A DNA stretch of 64,000 nt. Origin: UBA987 sp002292105. GTDB taxonomy: Bacteria; Bacteroidota; Bacteroidia; NS11-12g; UBA9320. Location of the stretch: NCBI GenBank assembly GCA_943846675.1, contig OX044357.1, positions 1 through 64,000 of the forward strand. Direction: 5' to 3'. The notes under the pieces are model-generated. The model had not been told where the DNA came from, did no database searches, and worked only from the letters and a program-made list of their open reading frames with translations. Shown piece after piece: positions 8,880-15,500 of the stretch (position 1 is the first letter of the stretch; each line of letters opens with the position of its first letter). A program made the position numbers and the translations under genes.

Positions 8880-9095
8880 CAACCACTCATAAAGCGAATT
8901 TTGGTTGCAACTCTGTATAATAAGGGGCGTGGAATTTCAGAGGATGGCAATTGGTTTGAGGATTCGTTCTTTATTGAAAACCTGTCTAAAGATAAAGCTC
9001 TGTTTTATGCTAAGAAATTTGGGCAACTTGCTTTCGTTCATTGTAGTAAGAATCAAAAAGCAGAATTAGTATTTACTAAAAAAGCATACTTGTAA
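8880..9095 (+). pseudogene. C-terminal fragment of a hypothetical protein (DUF3293-like pattern)
   Basis: An open frame of 72 residues has no good start (in-frame TGA at 8874; first start-like codon TTG 8901). The pattern ISEDGNWFEDSFFIENLS, ALFYAKKFGQLAFVHC, AELVFT resembles the C-terminal half of DUF3293 proteins (W-x-E-S, then F-G-Q, then LV). This is from memory of the family and not a search result. It sits between two IS-end remnants, consistent with a gene cut down by IS activity. Confidence 0.4.
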
Positions 9096-9099
9096 AAAG

Positions 9100-9175
9100 T
9101 GTAGATCGTCAGCAAAAAAGTCATTTTTATAAATGATGAAATAGAAATCTGAAGAATTGTTTGATGAGTTTTTTA
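9100..9175 (+). repeat. Second solo IS3-end-like remnant
   Basis: TGTAGATCGTCAGCAAAAAA followed by GTCATTTTTATAAATGATG resembles the same IS left terminus as at 8712 and 15050 in its first 22 bases, then diverges. Together with 8712-8805 it brackets the gene fragment at 8880-9095. Confidence 0.4.
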
Positions 9176-9226
9176 AGGAGTATAAGTGAGATAATCAATA
9201 GCAAAAATATTTCACTATTTAAGGAA

Positions 9227-9302
9227 AAACCACCTAACAAAACCTAAACGCTATGCTCTGCGCTTAGGGACAAAGCGCATAGCAAAACCGTTACCAAAAT
9301 GA
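9227..9302. repeat. Imperfect hairpin with attC-like flanks, copy B
   Basis: The stem arms are the same as at 7180-7255, with the loop changed from cgggac to agggac. It lies downstream of the minus-strand gene at 9346-9630 and again marks the left border of the duplicated block. On the minus strand one core reads GTTAGGT, which fits GTTRRRY. The opposite core TGGTAAC does not fit RYYYAAC. Confidence 0.4.
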
Positions 9303-9345
9303 AACGAACACACATAACTACAGTTCAATAACAGTTTGAACCGCT

Positions 9346-9630
9346 CTAAAAGTTTACAACTTCTAACGCTCTTTCAATAAGCTTTTCCTCTTGAATCTGA
9401 TCTACCTTCTTAAAATGCCGTGGGAAGAATGCCGCTAAATCATTTTGCCCTCGAGCGTGTATCTCTTTGTCTATGTGAGAATTATCGATTTCCTCGAGGG
9501 TTACTGCACCATCATACATAACAAACTCAATGGTATAAATTTGATTCAGTTCCGGATAATTCCAATAACCGTCATTTCTGGACCAAGTGTCATTTACACA
9601 CACTACTTTTTCTCCTACTTTAAAAGACAT
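9346..9630 (-). CDS. Small hypothetical protein
   Basis: This 94-residue soluble protein starts MSFKVGEKVVCVND and contains a YTIEFVMYDGAVTLEEID stretch. The beginning looks like a small SH3-like beta-barrel that occurs in many short phage and accessory proteins, but I do not recognise a named family. The ATG at 9630 is supported by alignment with the broken copy at 7298-7580, which shares the start. The gene is transcribed away from the plus-strand gene at 10260, with a 630-bp non-coding interval between them. Its intact state beside a broken sister copy suggests redundancy. Confidence 0.6.
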   Translation of the reverse strand: MSFKVGEKVVCVNDTWSRNDGYWNYPELNQIYTIEFVMYDGAVTLEEIDNSHIDKEIHARGQNDLAAFFPRHFKKVDQIQEEKLIERALEVVNF

Positions 9631-9639
9631 ATTCTAATT

Positions 9640-10259
9640 TTTTAAGTTATTAAAACATGCATTAAACAAATTACATTGGATCCCTTTTACTTTTTGGACT
9701 GGGAGTCCCACATTGTATCTTGGCCACCGTGCTTAAGGAAAAGTCGGTTGGCATCCATTTGGATTCTTAATGCAGGGCAAATATAAATAATTCACAACAT
9801 AGTATTATACTCAGACGAGATTTGTAAGCGTTTTACGGTATAGTGGTTATACTCAGTCCACAATTAGACATTAGTAATTCCAATTGGAATTCGTTTGCAT
9901 TTTTGTTAACGAGCAAAGGACTTGGCGAACGACTAAACTTTTAGATCAAAGTGGACAAAAACCGAGTTGAAATTCCTGTGAGCGGGCGATTCACCATGGT
10001 GCTATGTTACTTTAAAGGTATTGCCTAAAAGGCTAAATTGTCTGAGGTGATGGATACTGAGGGTAATTTATTTTCTACTGGAGTCTTTTGTTATTATACT
10101 TTTTCTTACTTTTGTATTGTATTTCGAACCTTAAAAGGTACCAACCGAGTGAAGACACCACGGTGGTAAAACGATACGGACAATTAGTCAAAATAAACGT
10201 TGCAATCCTATTGGTTTTAAGAAATACGAGTAATGCCTTTTTAATTAAATGTTATTTGT
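9640..10259. other. Non-coding interval of copy B with conserved leader
   Basis: No believable gene is present. The interval carries the same GGACT-ggg-AGTCC dyad (about 9693) and a 150-bp leader (about 10112-10259) that is almost identical to copy A, including the CCAC-G-GTGG dyad. The middle part has diverged. The pattern suggests a conserved 5' regulatory region for the gene at 10260. Confidence 0.55.
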
Positions 10260-10640
10260 ATGAAATCTGTTATCAAGCTCTCTTTCAAAGAACTAGAACC
10301 AAAAAAAATAGACTCGTCTCTCATAGTACTTGAGGGAACTGGAGTTATTGTACACGATTTGAAATTAGGTGCTGGAAACCATCTATTTCAAATTGTACAC
10401 ACCAATCTGAATACCCTTTTTCACTTCTCAAAATATAGAGATTATCAAGTCCTTCATTTTAACAAAGACAAAGAATTTTATGGAGCCACTTATGTCATCA
10501 ACAGAGGTGGTGATTATTTGATTCAAACCACAGCAAAATGGGTAATGTTGATACCAATTGAAACAAAGTTGAATACTGATTTACTCAATAAACTAGAAAA
10601 AATCAATTTAATGATGTCAACAAATACAATATTAGGTTAG
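10260..10640 (+). CDS. Hypothetical protein (copy B of a duplicated pair)
   Basis: This 126-residue protein is the sister of the one at 8208-8588. Differences include Q14P, A26G, D38A and I40N, scattered and mostly tolerable. It is followed after 39 bases by the gene at 10680, so the two may form a two-gene unit. In copy A the second gene has been cut off. The function is unknown. The DUF192-like impression mentioned for copy A applies equally here. Confidence 0.6.
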   Translation: MKSVIKLSFKELEPKKIDSSLIVLEGTGVIVHDLKLGAGNHLFQIVHTNLNTLFHFSKYRDYQVLHFNKDKEFYGATYVINRGGDYLIQTTAKWVMLIPIETKLNTDLLNKLEKINLMMSTNTILG

Positions 10641-10679
10641 TATTTAATTTATTTGCATCACACATAATCAGACAGCAAC

Positions 10680-11186
10680 ATGCCATTATATGTAGATTTA
10701 TCCCAAATTGTATTTCGAAAGTCTATAATTGACGAGAGGTTCCCTGGCGGAGTCGAGGAATTTAAGACAGCGTTTAAATTTAGCATAACACCGCGCAATG
10801 CTGAAGACAATGAATTAATCAGTTTTGTTTCAATGAATGTAGAAGAATTGAATTTTGACGCTGCTGCCTCTTTTGATTGGCAAAAAGATGATGAAGGCTT
10901 TCTTGTAGATCCACCTATGTTTTTCTTCAAGGTGATGGAATTAGTAGGGGATGTTGGGGATCTTAGAATAAGCTCCAACGAATTTGTTATAATCAATCGG
11001 TATGGTGGTAAAATGTGGCCATGTGATTGGATCGAAACTAGTAATGATGACTATCCTGTATTTTTCTGGGATATTTCAGCTAATGAAAATGCAAAACAAG
11101 AAGCAATAACCAGGAGTAATTGCCTCATGAGCGAGATTGAATCAACTTACGGCAGCTGGGCTGCATGGGGTGCACCGATTATTTGA
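10680..11186 (+). CDS. Acidic hypothetical protein
   Basis: This 168-residue protein is rich in Asp and Glu (FDWQKDDEGFLVD, WIETSNDDYPVFFWD) with no signal peptide or membrane segment. Acidic composition, small size and location in a cluster of duplicated, partly decayed genes are typical of immunity proteins of contact-dependent toxins. No family was recognised, so this is inference only. It is preceded by the gene at 10260 with a 39-base gap. A 15-codon remnant of a second copy lies at 8628-8672. Confidence 0.55.
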   Translation: MPLYVDLSQIVFRKSIIDERFPGGVEEFKTAFKFSITPRNAEDNELISFVSMNVEELNFDAAASFDWQKDDEGFLVDPPMFFFKVMELVGDVGDLRISSNEFVIINRYGGKMWPCDWIETSNDDYPVFFWDISANENAKQEAITRSNCLMSEIESTYGSWAAWGAPII

Positions 11187-11237
11187 GTTGATTAGTACTC
11201 CTACCTTCATAATTAGTATATCTGCAAAATAAAAACT

Positions 11238-11334
11238 TTCAACGGATTCGGAAAACAAATCAAATGATGAAGTCATATGGACTTTCAATAATGAATTTGG
11301 GTACCTATTTGATAAAGGCTGGGGATATAGCTAG
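11238..11334 (+). pseudogene. Short C-terminal gene remnant before the IS3 element
   Basis: The frame reading NDEVIWTFNNEFGYLFDKG and ending in a TAG just before the IS has gene-like composition but no start. It is probably the tail of a lost accessory gene. The evidence is weak because only about 30 codons are visible. Confidence 0.25.
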
Positions 11335-11448
11335 AACTTGTAAAATGTCAGCCTAATGTTTACCACTTAAGAGATAAAGTTAAGTAACAGTTTATTATCT
11401 TGAAAGACGTCTTTCAAGGCTTTATCAAATCTTAAAAAGTAAATAATA

Positions 11449-11811
11449 ATGGGAAAAGTAGGAAGACCAAGAAAAAGAACAGCCGAATCAGTTGTAAAAG
11501 ACATCAGAAGACAAACCAGAAGAAAGTTCAACTCTGAAGAAAAAATCAGAATCGTCCTTGAAGGATTAAAAGGAGAAGAATCTATTTCAGAAATCTGTCG
11601 TAAAGAAGGCATAGCACCAGCACTTTATTATCGTTGGAGCAAGGACTTTATTGAAGCGGGTAAAAAGCGTTTAAATGGAGACACAGAGCGTAATGCCAAT
11701 ACCGGAGAAGTTAAAGACCTCAAGGATGAATCACAGAACCTTAAACTCGTTGTAGCAGAGCAAGCTCTTGAAATCAGAGTACTCAAAAAAAGCTTGCGTG
11801 GTCTAGAATAA
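11449..11811 (+). CDS. IS3-family OrfA (helix-turn-helix)
   Basis: OrfA has 120 residues. Basic N-terminal residues are followed by an HTH region (FNSEEKIRIVLEGLKGEESISEICRKEGIAPALYYRWSKDF) of the Transposase_8 type and a C-terminal leucine-rich coiled coil (LKDESQNLKLVVAEQALEIRVLKK). It binds the IS ends and regulates transposition. A run of seven A followed by G at 11785-11792 lies just before the stop, and the -1 frame is open from there into orfB. A programmed -1 slip would therefore make the OrfAB transposase, as known for IS3. The sequence is identical to the copy at 57133-57495. Confidence 0.92.
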   Translation: MGKVGRPRKRTAESVVKDIRRQTRRKFNSEEKIRIVLEGLKGEESISEICRKEGIAPALYYRWSKDFIEAGKKRLNGDTERNANTGEVKDLKDESQNLKLVVAEQALEIRVLKKSLRGLE

Positions 11812-11825
11812 AGTTCAAAAAGTAT

Positions 11826-12803
11826 ATGCGCTTTACTCAAAACGAAAAATACGAGATCATCCGATTGGTTGAAGACTCAGAACTTGGTGTGAACAGAACA
11901 CTTGGTGAGCTTGACATACCAAAGAGGACGTTTTATAACTGGTATGGAAAATACACCAAGCATGGCTATGATGGTCTTGCTCCTAAAAAACGTAACGCCA
12001 ATAGTCAGTGGAACCGAATACCTGACCAAGTTCGAAATGAAGTGGTTGAGCTTGCTTTAGAGGTTCCAGAACTATCTCCAAGGGAACTTGCCCACAGAAT
12101 GATTGACCAAAAGCAATACTTTATCTCTGAGAGCAGTGTGTATCGGATCCTTAAATCAAGAGGGCTTATCACTTCTCCAGCATATATTGTAATGAGAGCT
12201 GCGGATGAGTTCAAGGATAAAACTACTCATGTAAACCAAATGTGGCAAACTGATTTTACATACTTTAAAATAGTTGGATGGGGTTGGTATTACCTATCCA
12301 CCATTTTAGACGATTATAGCCGATATATTGTACACTGGGAGTTATGTTCTAATATGAAGACAGATGATGTGACCAGATCACTTGACAGTGCTTTAGAAAA
12401 AGCTGGCCTAGACAAGAACAATAGTCCGAGACTGCTGAGTGATAACGGTTCTTGCTACATCAGTTCAGAACTTGCTAAATATATTCAAGACAAAGGAATG
12501 AGTCATGTTCGCGGAAGACCAATGCATCCGCAGACTCAGGGGAAGATAGAACGTTGGCACAGGTCAATGAAAAATGTGGTGAAACTTGAAAATTATTATT
12601 TACCTGGTGATTTGACAAACAGACTTGAAGAGTTTGTTGAGTATTACAACAACGAACGATATCACGAATCTTTACAAAATCTAACGCCATCAGACGTGTA
12701 TTTTGGACGCGGCCAAGAAATACTCGAACAACGACATTTAATTAAACTAAGAACAATGAAAAAAAGAAGAAAGCAACACCTGTTGCAAAGATTAAATTTA
12801 TGA
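11826..12803 (+). CDS. IS3-family OrfB, DDE transposase
   Basis: OrfB has 325 residues. An HTH_21-like region (about 40-115) is followed by an rve integrase core with D143 (WQTDFTY), D206 (LLSDNGSCY) and E242 (QGKIERWH), giving DD(35)E. It lies in the -1 frame relative to orfA and is probably made mainly as the OrfAB fusion. ATG 11826 could serve as an independent start. It differs from the copy at 56141-57118 by a few residues near the C-terminus (S/A, G/S, E/D, R/K). Confidence 0.93.
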   Translation: MRFTQNEKYEIIRLVEDSELGVNRTLGELDIPKRTFYNWYGKYTKHGYDGLAPKKRNANSQWNRIPDQVRNEVVELALEVPELSPRELAHRMIDQKQYFISESSVYRILKSRGLITSPAYIVMRAADEFKDKTTHVNQMWQTDFTYFKIVGWGWYYLSTILDDYSRYIVHWELCSNMKTDDVTRSLDSALEKAGLDKNNSPRLLSDNGSCYISSELAKYIQDKGMSHVRGRPMHPQTQGKIERWHRSMKNVVKLENYYLPGDLTNRLEEFVEYYNNERYHESLQNLTPSDVYFGRGQEILEQRHLIKLRTMKKRRKQHLLQRLNL

Positions 12804-12849
12804 CTTAATTTTCACTATCTCTGGTGAACATTAGTTTGAAGACTTACAC

Positions 12850-13215
12850 GAAAATGTAAACGACTTAGATGATTTGGATCGAAATTGTCTTTCGCATGAT
12901 TTAAATACCTTTAACATAGGTCTCGGTCAAAATAGCGATTTAATGCTAAGTCAATTGAAGGTTAACTTCAATTCACATGAGTTTATCATAGCATTTAAAA
13001 ATGAGGTAAAAGGAAGCTCTAGGGGAGCCTCAATGGGCTATGGTGCTGTTGTTAGATGGATACAAGAGAATACCACAACGGTGCCGACTCCAAGGAGCTG
13101 GGAGCTAAAACAAGAAAAAATTGTAAATATACTGTATGAATGGATCTGCTTTTTTGATGCAGAGTTTACTTGGGATACACCTAATCATAGTCAAGTTATC
13201 TACTACAAAGGCTAA
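12850..13215 (+). pseudogene. Hypothetical protein truncated at its N-terminus by the IS3 element
   Basis: The frame is open from the IS right end, entering as ENVNDLDDLDRNCLSHDL. The only start-like codon is TTG 12874, so the true start was removed by the insertion or an associated deletion. The remaining 113 to 122 residues form a soluble domain (SHEFIIAFKNEVKGSSRG, ELKQEKIVNILYEWICFFDAEF) that I do not recognise. The stop TAA lies within GGCTAACGA, and TCGTTA follows about 20 bases later, giving a perfect 6-bp inverted repeat. Confidence 0.5.
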
Positions 13216-13245
13216 CGATAGTGCTCAAGAAAAGCTTCGTTAAAA

Positions 13246-13581
13246 TCAGTTTAATAAGTTTTCAATTACGGTAAACTGGAAACCTTCCTCTTTTATATCA
13301 GCCTTTAAAGTTTCCAAATCTTTTACTGTTCCATGTCCTTCTGGATGACAAACCACTATTACGCAATCTGCAAATTTTATGTTAGAAGGAGAGAACGCAC
13401 TAATTGACTCATGCGTTATTAGCATGTGAAGAAAATCTTTTTGATAATTTGGGATCTTTGGGTCTGGCACAAGTAGTTCCTTACCGTTATTGAACCAAAC
13501 TGCGCATGGATGGAAACAAAGGTCATAGCATAAAGTGCTACCCTCGTTTTCTTGATTTTTAAATATCAGTGTAAAATACAT
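13246..13581 (-). CDS. Hypothetical protein downstream of a PAPS-reductase-like fragment
   Basis: This is a soluble protein of about 111 residues. I place the start at ATG 13581, just after the upstream stop (13587), in preference to GTG/TTG-type starts reaching 13608 that overlap it. It has several Cys and His residues (LCYDLCFHPCAVWF, VVCHPEGHG) but no clear CxxC pair. Tight coupling to the upstream PAPS-reductase-like gene suggests the two worked together. No family was recognised. Confidence 0.5.
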   Translation of the reverse strand: MYFTLIFKNQENEGSTLCYDLCFHPCAVWFNNGKELLVPDPKIPNYQKDFLHMLITHESISAFSPSNIKFADCVIVVCHPEGHGTVKDLETLKADIKEEGFQFTVIENLLN

Positions 13582-13586
13582 ATTTC

Positions 13587-13948
13587 TTATATGAAACAAC
13601 TTGCACAACCTTCTTCTTCTGCTTCTAGAATTTCATCTTGCCAAGTCGTGGTGGTTCTATTATTATTTTTAGCTCTGTGTGTTCTTAGATAGTGATCTTT
13701 TTTAATAGCCGCGACTCTATCGCTTTTAGCTAAAGCCTCTAGTGGTTCTTCAGACCACGTGTAACCCTCTTTTTCATATCCCATTGCTTCTTCGTACAGT
13801 GCGGGATGTTGCTCAAGTAACCAAACCCATTCTATCTTTTGCTGGTAGAAGCAAAAAAAACATCCTGAACGACTACGCGCATATGTACCCTTTTTAATTT
13901 CTCCCTTTATTTCTACTTCATATTCTAAAGGTTTATAATAAGCGGGAA
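13587..13948 (-). pseudogene. C-terminal fragment of a PAPS-reductase-family protein
   Basis: About 120 residues remain. They include GCFFCFYQQKIEWVWLLEQHP, the Cys-rich tail characteristic of phosphoadenosine-phosphosulfate-reductase-like enzymes of phage and genomic islands, followed by EKEGYTW and a final GCASC pair. The N-terminal nucleotide-binding PP-loop domain is missing, because the coding sequence enters directly from the IS3 end at 13949. The apparent TTG start at 13961 lies inside the IS. Inference: an island gene decapitated by the same IS event that truncated cas1 on the other side. Confidence 0.65.
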
Positions 13949-14090
13949 TGTAAGTCTTCAAACTAATGTTTACCAGAGATAGTCAAAATTAAGTCATAAA
14001 TTTAATCTTTGCAACAGGTGTTGCTTTCTTCTTTTTTTCATTGTTTTTAGTTTAATTAAATGTCTTTGATCTAATATCTCTTGGCTGCGT
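13949..14090 (-). mobile_element. IS3-family right-end remnant, 142 bp
   Basis: This is the reverse complement of the last 142 bp of the IS3 element, including the last 30 codons of orfB and the complete right inverted repeat. Its allele matches the copy at 56096 more closely than the nearby copy 1. At 14090 the sequence switches from IS (TTGGCTGCGT) straight into cas1 coding sequence, so this is a deletion junction inside the IS. Confidence 0.9.
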
Positions 14091-14268
14091 GGATAGAACG
14101 ATGAAACTGACCAGGGTAAAAACACGGCTATTACAAATTCCCGTAATGGATGTAGCTATAGGCAGTAGGTTAAGCCCACTCATGGTTGCTGTTCAGCAAA
14201 CTACTTCGAGTTTATATAAATGTTATGTCGGTGATCTGACAAAACTAAAACTTCCTGTCTTTGATTAA
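14091..14268 (+). pseudogene. cas1: cas1 3' fragment, type II-C
   Basis: About 57 codons in frame up to TAA 14268 read MKLTRVKTRLLQIPVMDVAI, then SRLSPLMVAVQQTTSSLYKC and a KLKLPVFD end. This is the conserved C-terminus of Cas1 integrases of Bacteroidota type II-C loci (MDV..G..SPLM.A...TT.SL.KC). The remaining roughly 240 N-terminal residues, with the catalytic Glu/His/Asp, are gone, replaced by the IS3 remnant. cas2 follows 9 bases downstream in the usual order. No cas9 is present anywhere in the window. Confidence 0.85.
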
Positions 14269-14277
14269 TTGTAATTA

Positions 14278-14616
14278 ATGAACACGAGTCAATTTAGTCA
14301 ATACAGAATTATGTGGATACTGCTGTTCTTTGATCTTCCCACAACGACTAAAACGGACAGCAAAAACTACAGGAATTTCGTAAAACATTTAGAAGCAGAT
14401 GGCTTCTCTAGATTTCAATGGAGTGTTTTTTTGAGACATTGTCCAAGCATGGATAATGCTCTGGTGCATATCAAACGTGCTGAATCTCACTTACCACTTA
14501 AAGGACATGTCTGCATCATGCATTTAACCGACAAACAGTTTAGTATGTCAAAAGTCTTTTTTTGTGGTAAAAAAGAGAAAACAAAAGCGCCAACCCAGCA
14601 ATTAGAACTTTTTTAG
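14278..14616 (+). CDS. cas2: CRISPR-associated endonuclease Cas2, type II-C
   Basis: The protein has 112 residues. It begins with YRIMWILLFFDLPTTTKTDS, which carries the conserved Asp (D19) at the end of the first beta strand of the ferredoxin-like Cas2 fold. The family's RFLEKDGFSRFQ-like stretch follows (KHLEADGFSRFQWSVFLRHCPS), and the C-terminus is polar (QQLELF). Cas2 normally forms the bridge of the Cas1-Cas2 spacer integrase. With Cas1 truncated it should have no partner here. The CRISPR array starts 54 bases downstream. Codon content appears intact, which indicates that loss of cas1/cas9 was recent. Confidence 0.92.
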   Translation: MNTSQFSQYRIMWILLFFDLPTTTKTDSKNYRNFVKHLEADGFSRFQWSVFLRHCPSMDNALVHIKRAESHLPLKGHVCIMHLTDKQFSMSKVFFCGKKEKTKAPTQQLELF

Positions 14617-14669
14617 CACCTAAATGTTACGGTTAAAATGAAGCAGCACAGACAGTTAAGTTGAGGTAT

Positions 14670-14894
14670 GTGCTGCTAAAATACAATTCGTTAGCAATTC
14701 ACAACTCGGATAGACTTAGCCACCATGTCAAAAACGTGCTGCTAAAATACAATTCGTTAGCAATTCACAACTGCATAGAACCTATTAAACAATTCCTCTT
14801 TGTGCTGCTAAAATACAATTCGTTAGCAATTCACAACATGGAGGCGAGGAGGAATGGGATAATGACAGTGCTGCTAAATACAATTCGTTAGCAG
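14670..14894. CRISPR. Minimal CRISPR array: 36-bp repeats, three 30-bp spacers
   Basis: Three identical 36-bp repeats lie at 14670-14705, 14736-14771 and 14802-14837. A degenerate fourth (14868-14894) lacks one A and the last bases. Spacers are 14706-14735, 14772-14801 and 14838-14867, each exactly 30 bp. The reverse complement of the repeat begins GTTGTGAATTGC and ends GCAGCAC, the usual look of type II-C repeats. The degenerate unit at the right edge suggests that this is the old end if the leader lies beside cas2, but the orientation is not settled. No anti-repeat (tracrRNA) was found nearby. Confidence 0.95.
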
Positions 14895-15049
14895 TCGGAA
14901 TAGACCTACACCGAAGCTTTAAAACACGAGTTTTACCCCTATTCCTGAATCAGCACTTTGGAGATGATAACCAGCCCGTCTAATGTGTTTGTTAGCGTCT
15001 CTTGTTATCAACCAAGCAGTGAGCGTGCATAAGCTGCCTAACGCTAAAA
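14895..15049. other. Array-to-IS interval
   Basis: No gene is present. It contains an inverted repeat TTAGCGT (near 14981) / ACGCTAA (near 15041) that could be the scar of another palindromic element. No sequence complementary to the CRISPR repeat was recognised, so there is no candidate tracrRNA here. Confidence 0.4.
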
Positions 15050-15138
15050 TGTTCGACGTCAGCAAAAAGTGAACTTATAGGGGTTATGATTTAAGAGAGG
15101 GTTATTTAATATATTTATAACCTTTTAAATCAACCTTA

Positions 15139-15489
15139 ATGGTAAACAAGAAAAGTACAAGTTCACTAATCAGTGACTTAAAAAGAAAGACAAGAAAAGC
15201 GTATTCATCAGAAGAAAAGATTCGAATCATCATTGAAGGTATGCGTGGCGAGATCACCATCGCAGAATTATGTAGAAAAGAAGGAATCAGTCAAGGCAAT
15301 TATTACAAGTGGGCTAAAGACTTTATGGAAGCAGGCAAACGTCGTCTAACGGGCGACACAATGCGTGAGGCTAACACTACAGAGGTGCAGGAGCTCAAAG
15401 GGGAAAATAGTTCTTTGAAGGAGTTGGTAGCAGAGCTTTCCTTAGAGGTGAGAACCTTGAAAAAAAATACAAATGGAGAAGACTTGTAA
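15139..15489 (+). CDS. IS3-family OrfA of the second element
   Basis: This 116-residue protein has an HTH region (YSSEEKIRIIIEGMRGEITIAELCRKEGIS) and a C-terminal coiled coil (VQELKGENSSLKELVAELSLEVRTLKK). It is about half identical to the OrfA of the other element. A run of eight A (in ttgaaaaaaaatac) just before the stop is the likely -1 slippage site joining it to orfB. Confidence 0.9.
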   Translation: MVNKKSTSSLISDLKRKTRKAYSSEEKIRIIIEGMRGEITIAELCRKEGISQGNYYKWAKDFMEAGKRRLTGDTMREANTTEVQELKGENSSLKELVAELSLEVRTLKKNTNGEDL

Positions 15490-15500
15490 GAAAGCGATAT

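Larger units (their letters stand above)
9226..10724. repeat. Duplicated accessory block, copy B (intact)
   Basis: This is the partner of 7178-8672. The left similarity boundary is at the AAAAACCACCTAAC string present in both copies. The right boundary of shared sequence falls inside the gene at 10680. The offset between copies is about 2.05 kb, and both copies have the same orientation. Confidence 0.85.
11339..12848 (+). mobile_element. IS3-family element, copy 1 (1510 bp, complete)
   Basis: Comparison with the copy at 56096-57605 fixes the ends. The left end starts TGTAAAATGTCAGCCTAATG, and the right end (reverse complement) starts TGTAAGTCTTCAAACTAATG. The inner parts share CTAATGTTTACC and GAGATA. 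The element contains orfA and orfB in a -1 relation. Flanking bases (aact left, cgaa right) do not form a target duplication, which suggests that at least one flank was lost after insertion. Confidence 0.9.

Noticed and set aside
14661..14891. 76-codon open frame with the repeated peptide VLLKYNSLAIHN
   Set aside because: It is translation of the CRISPR repeats and spacers, not a gene.
14895..15049. A tracrRNA next to the array
   Set aside because: No stretch complementary to the 36-bp repeat was found here or between the IS remnant and cas2.
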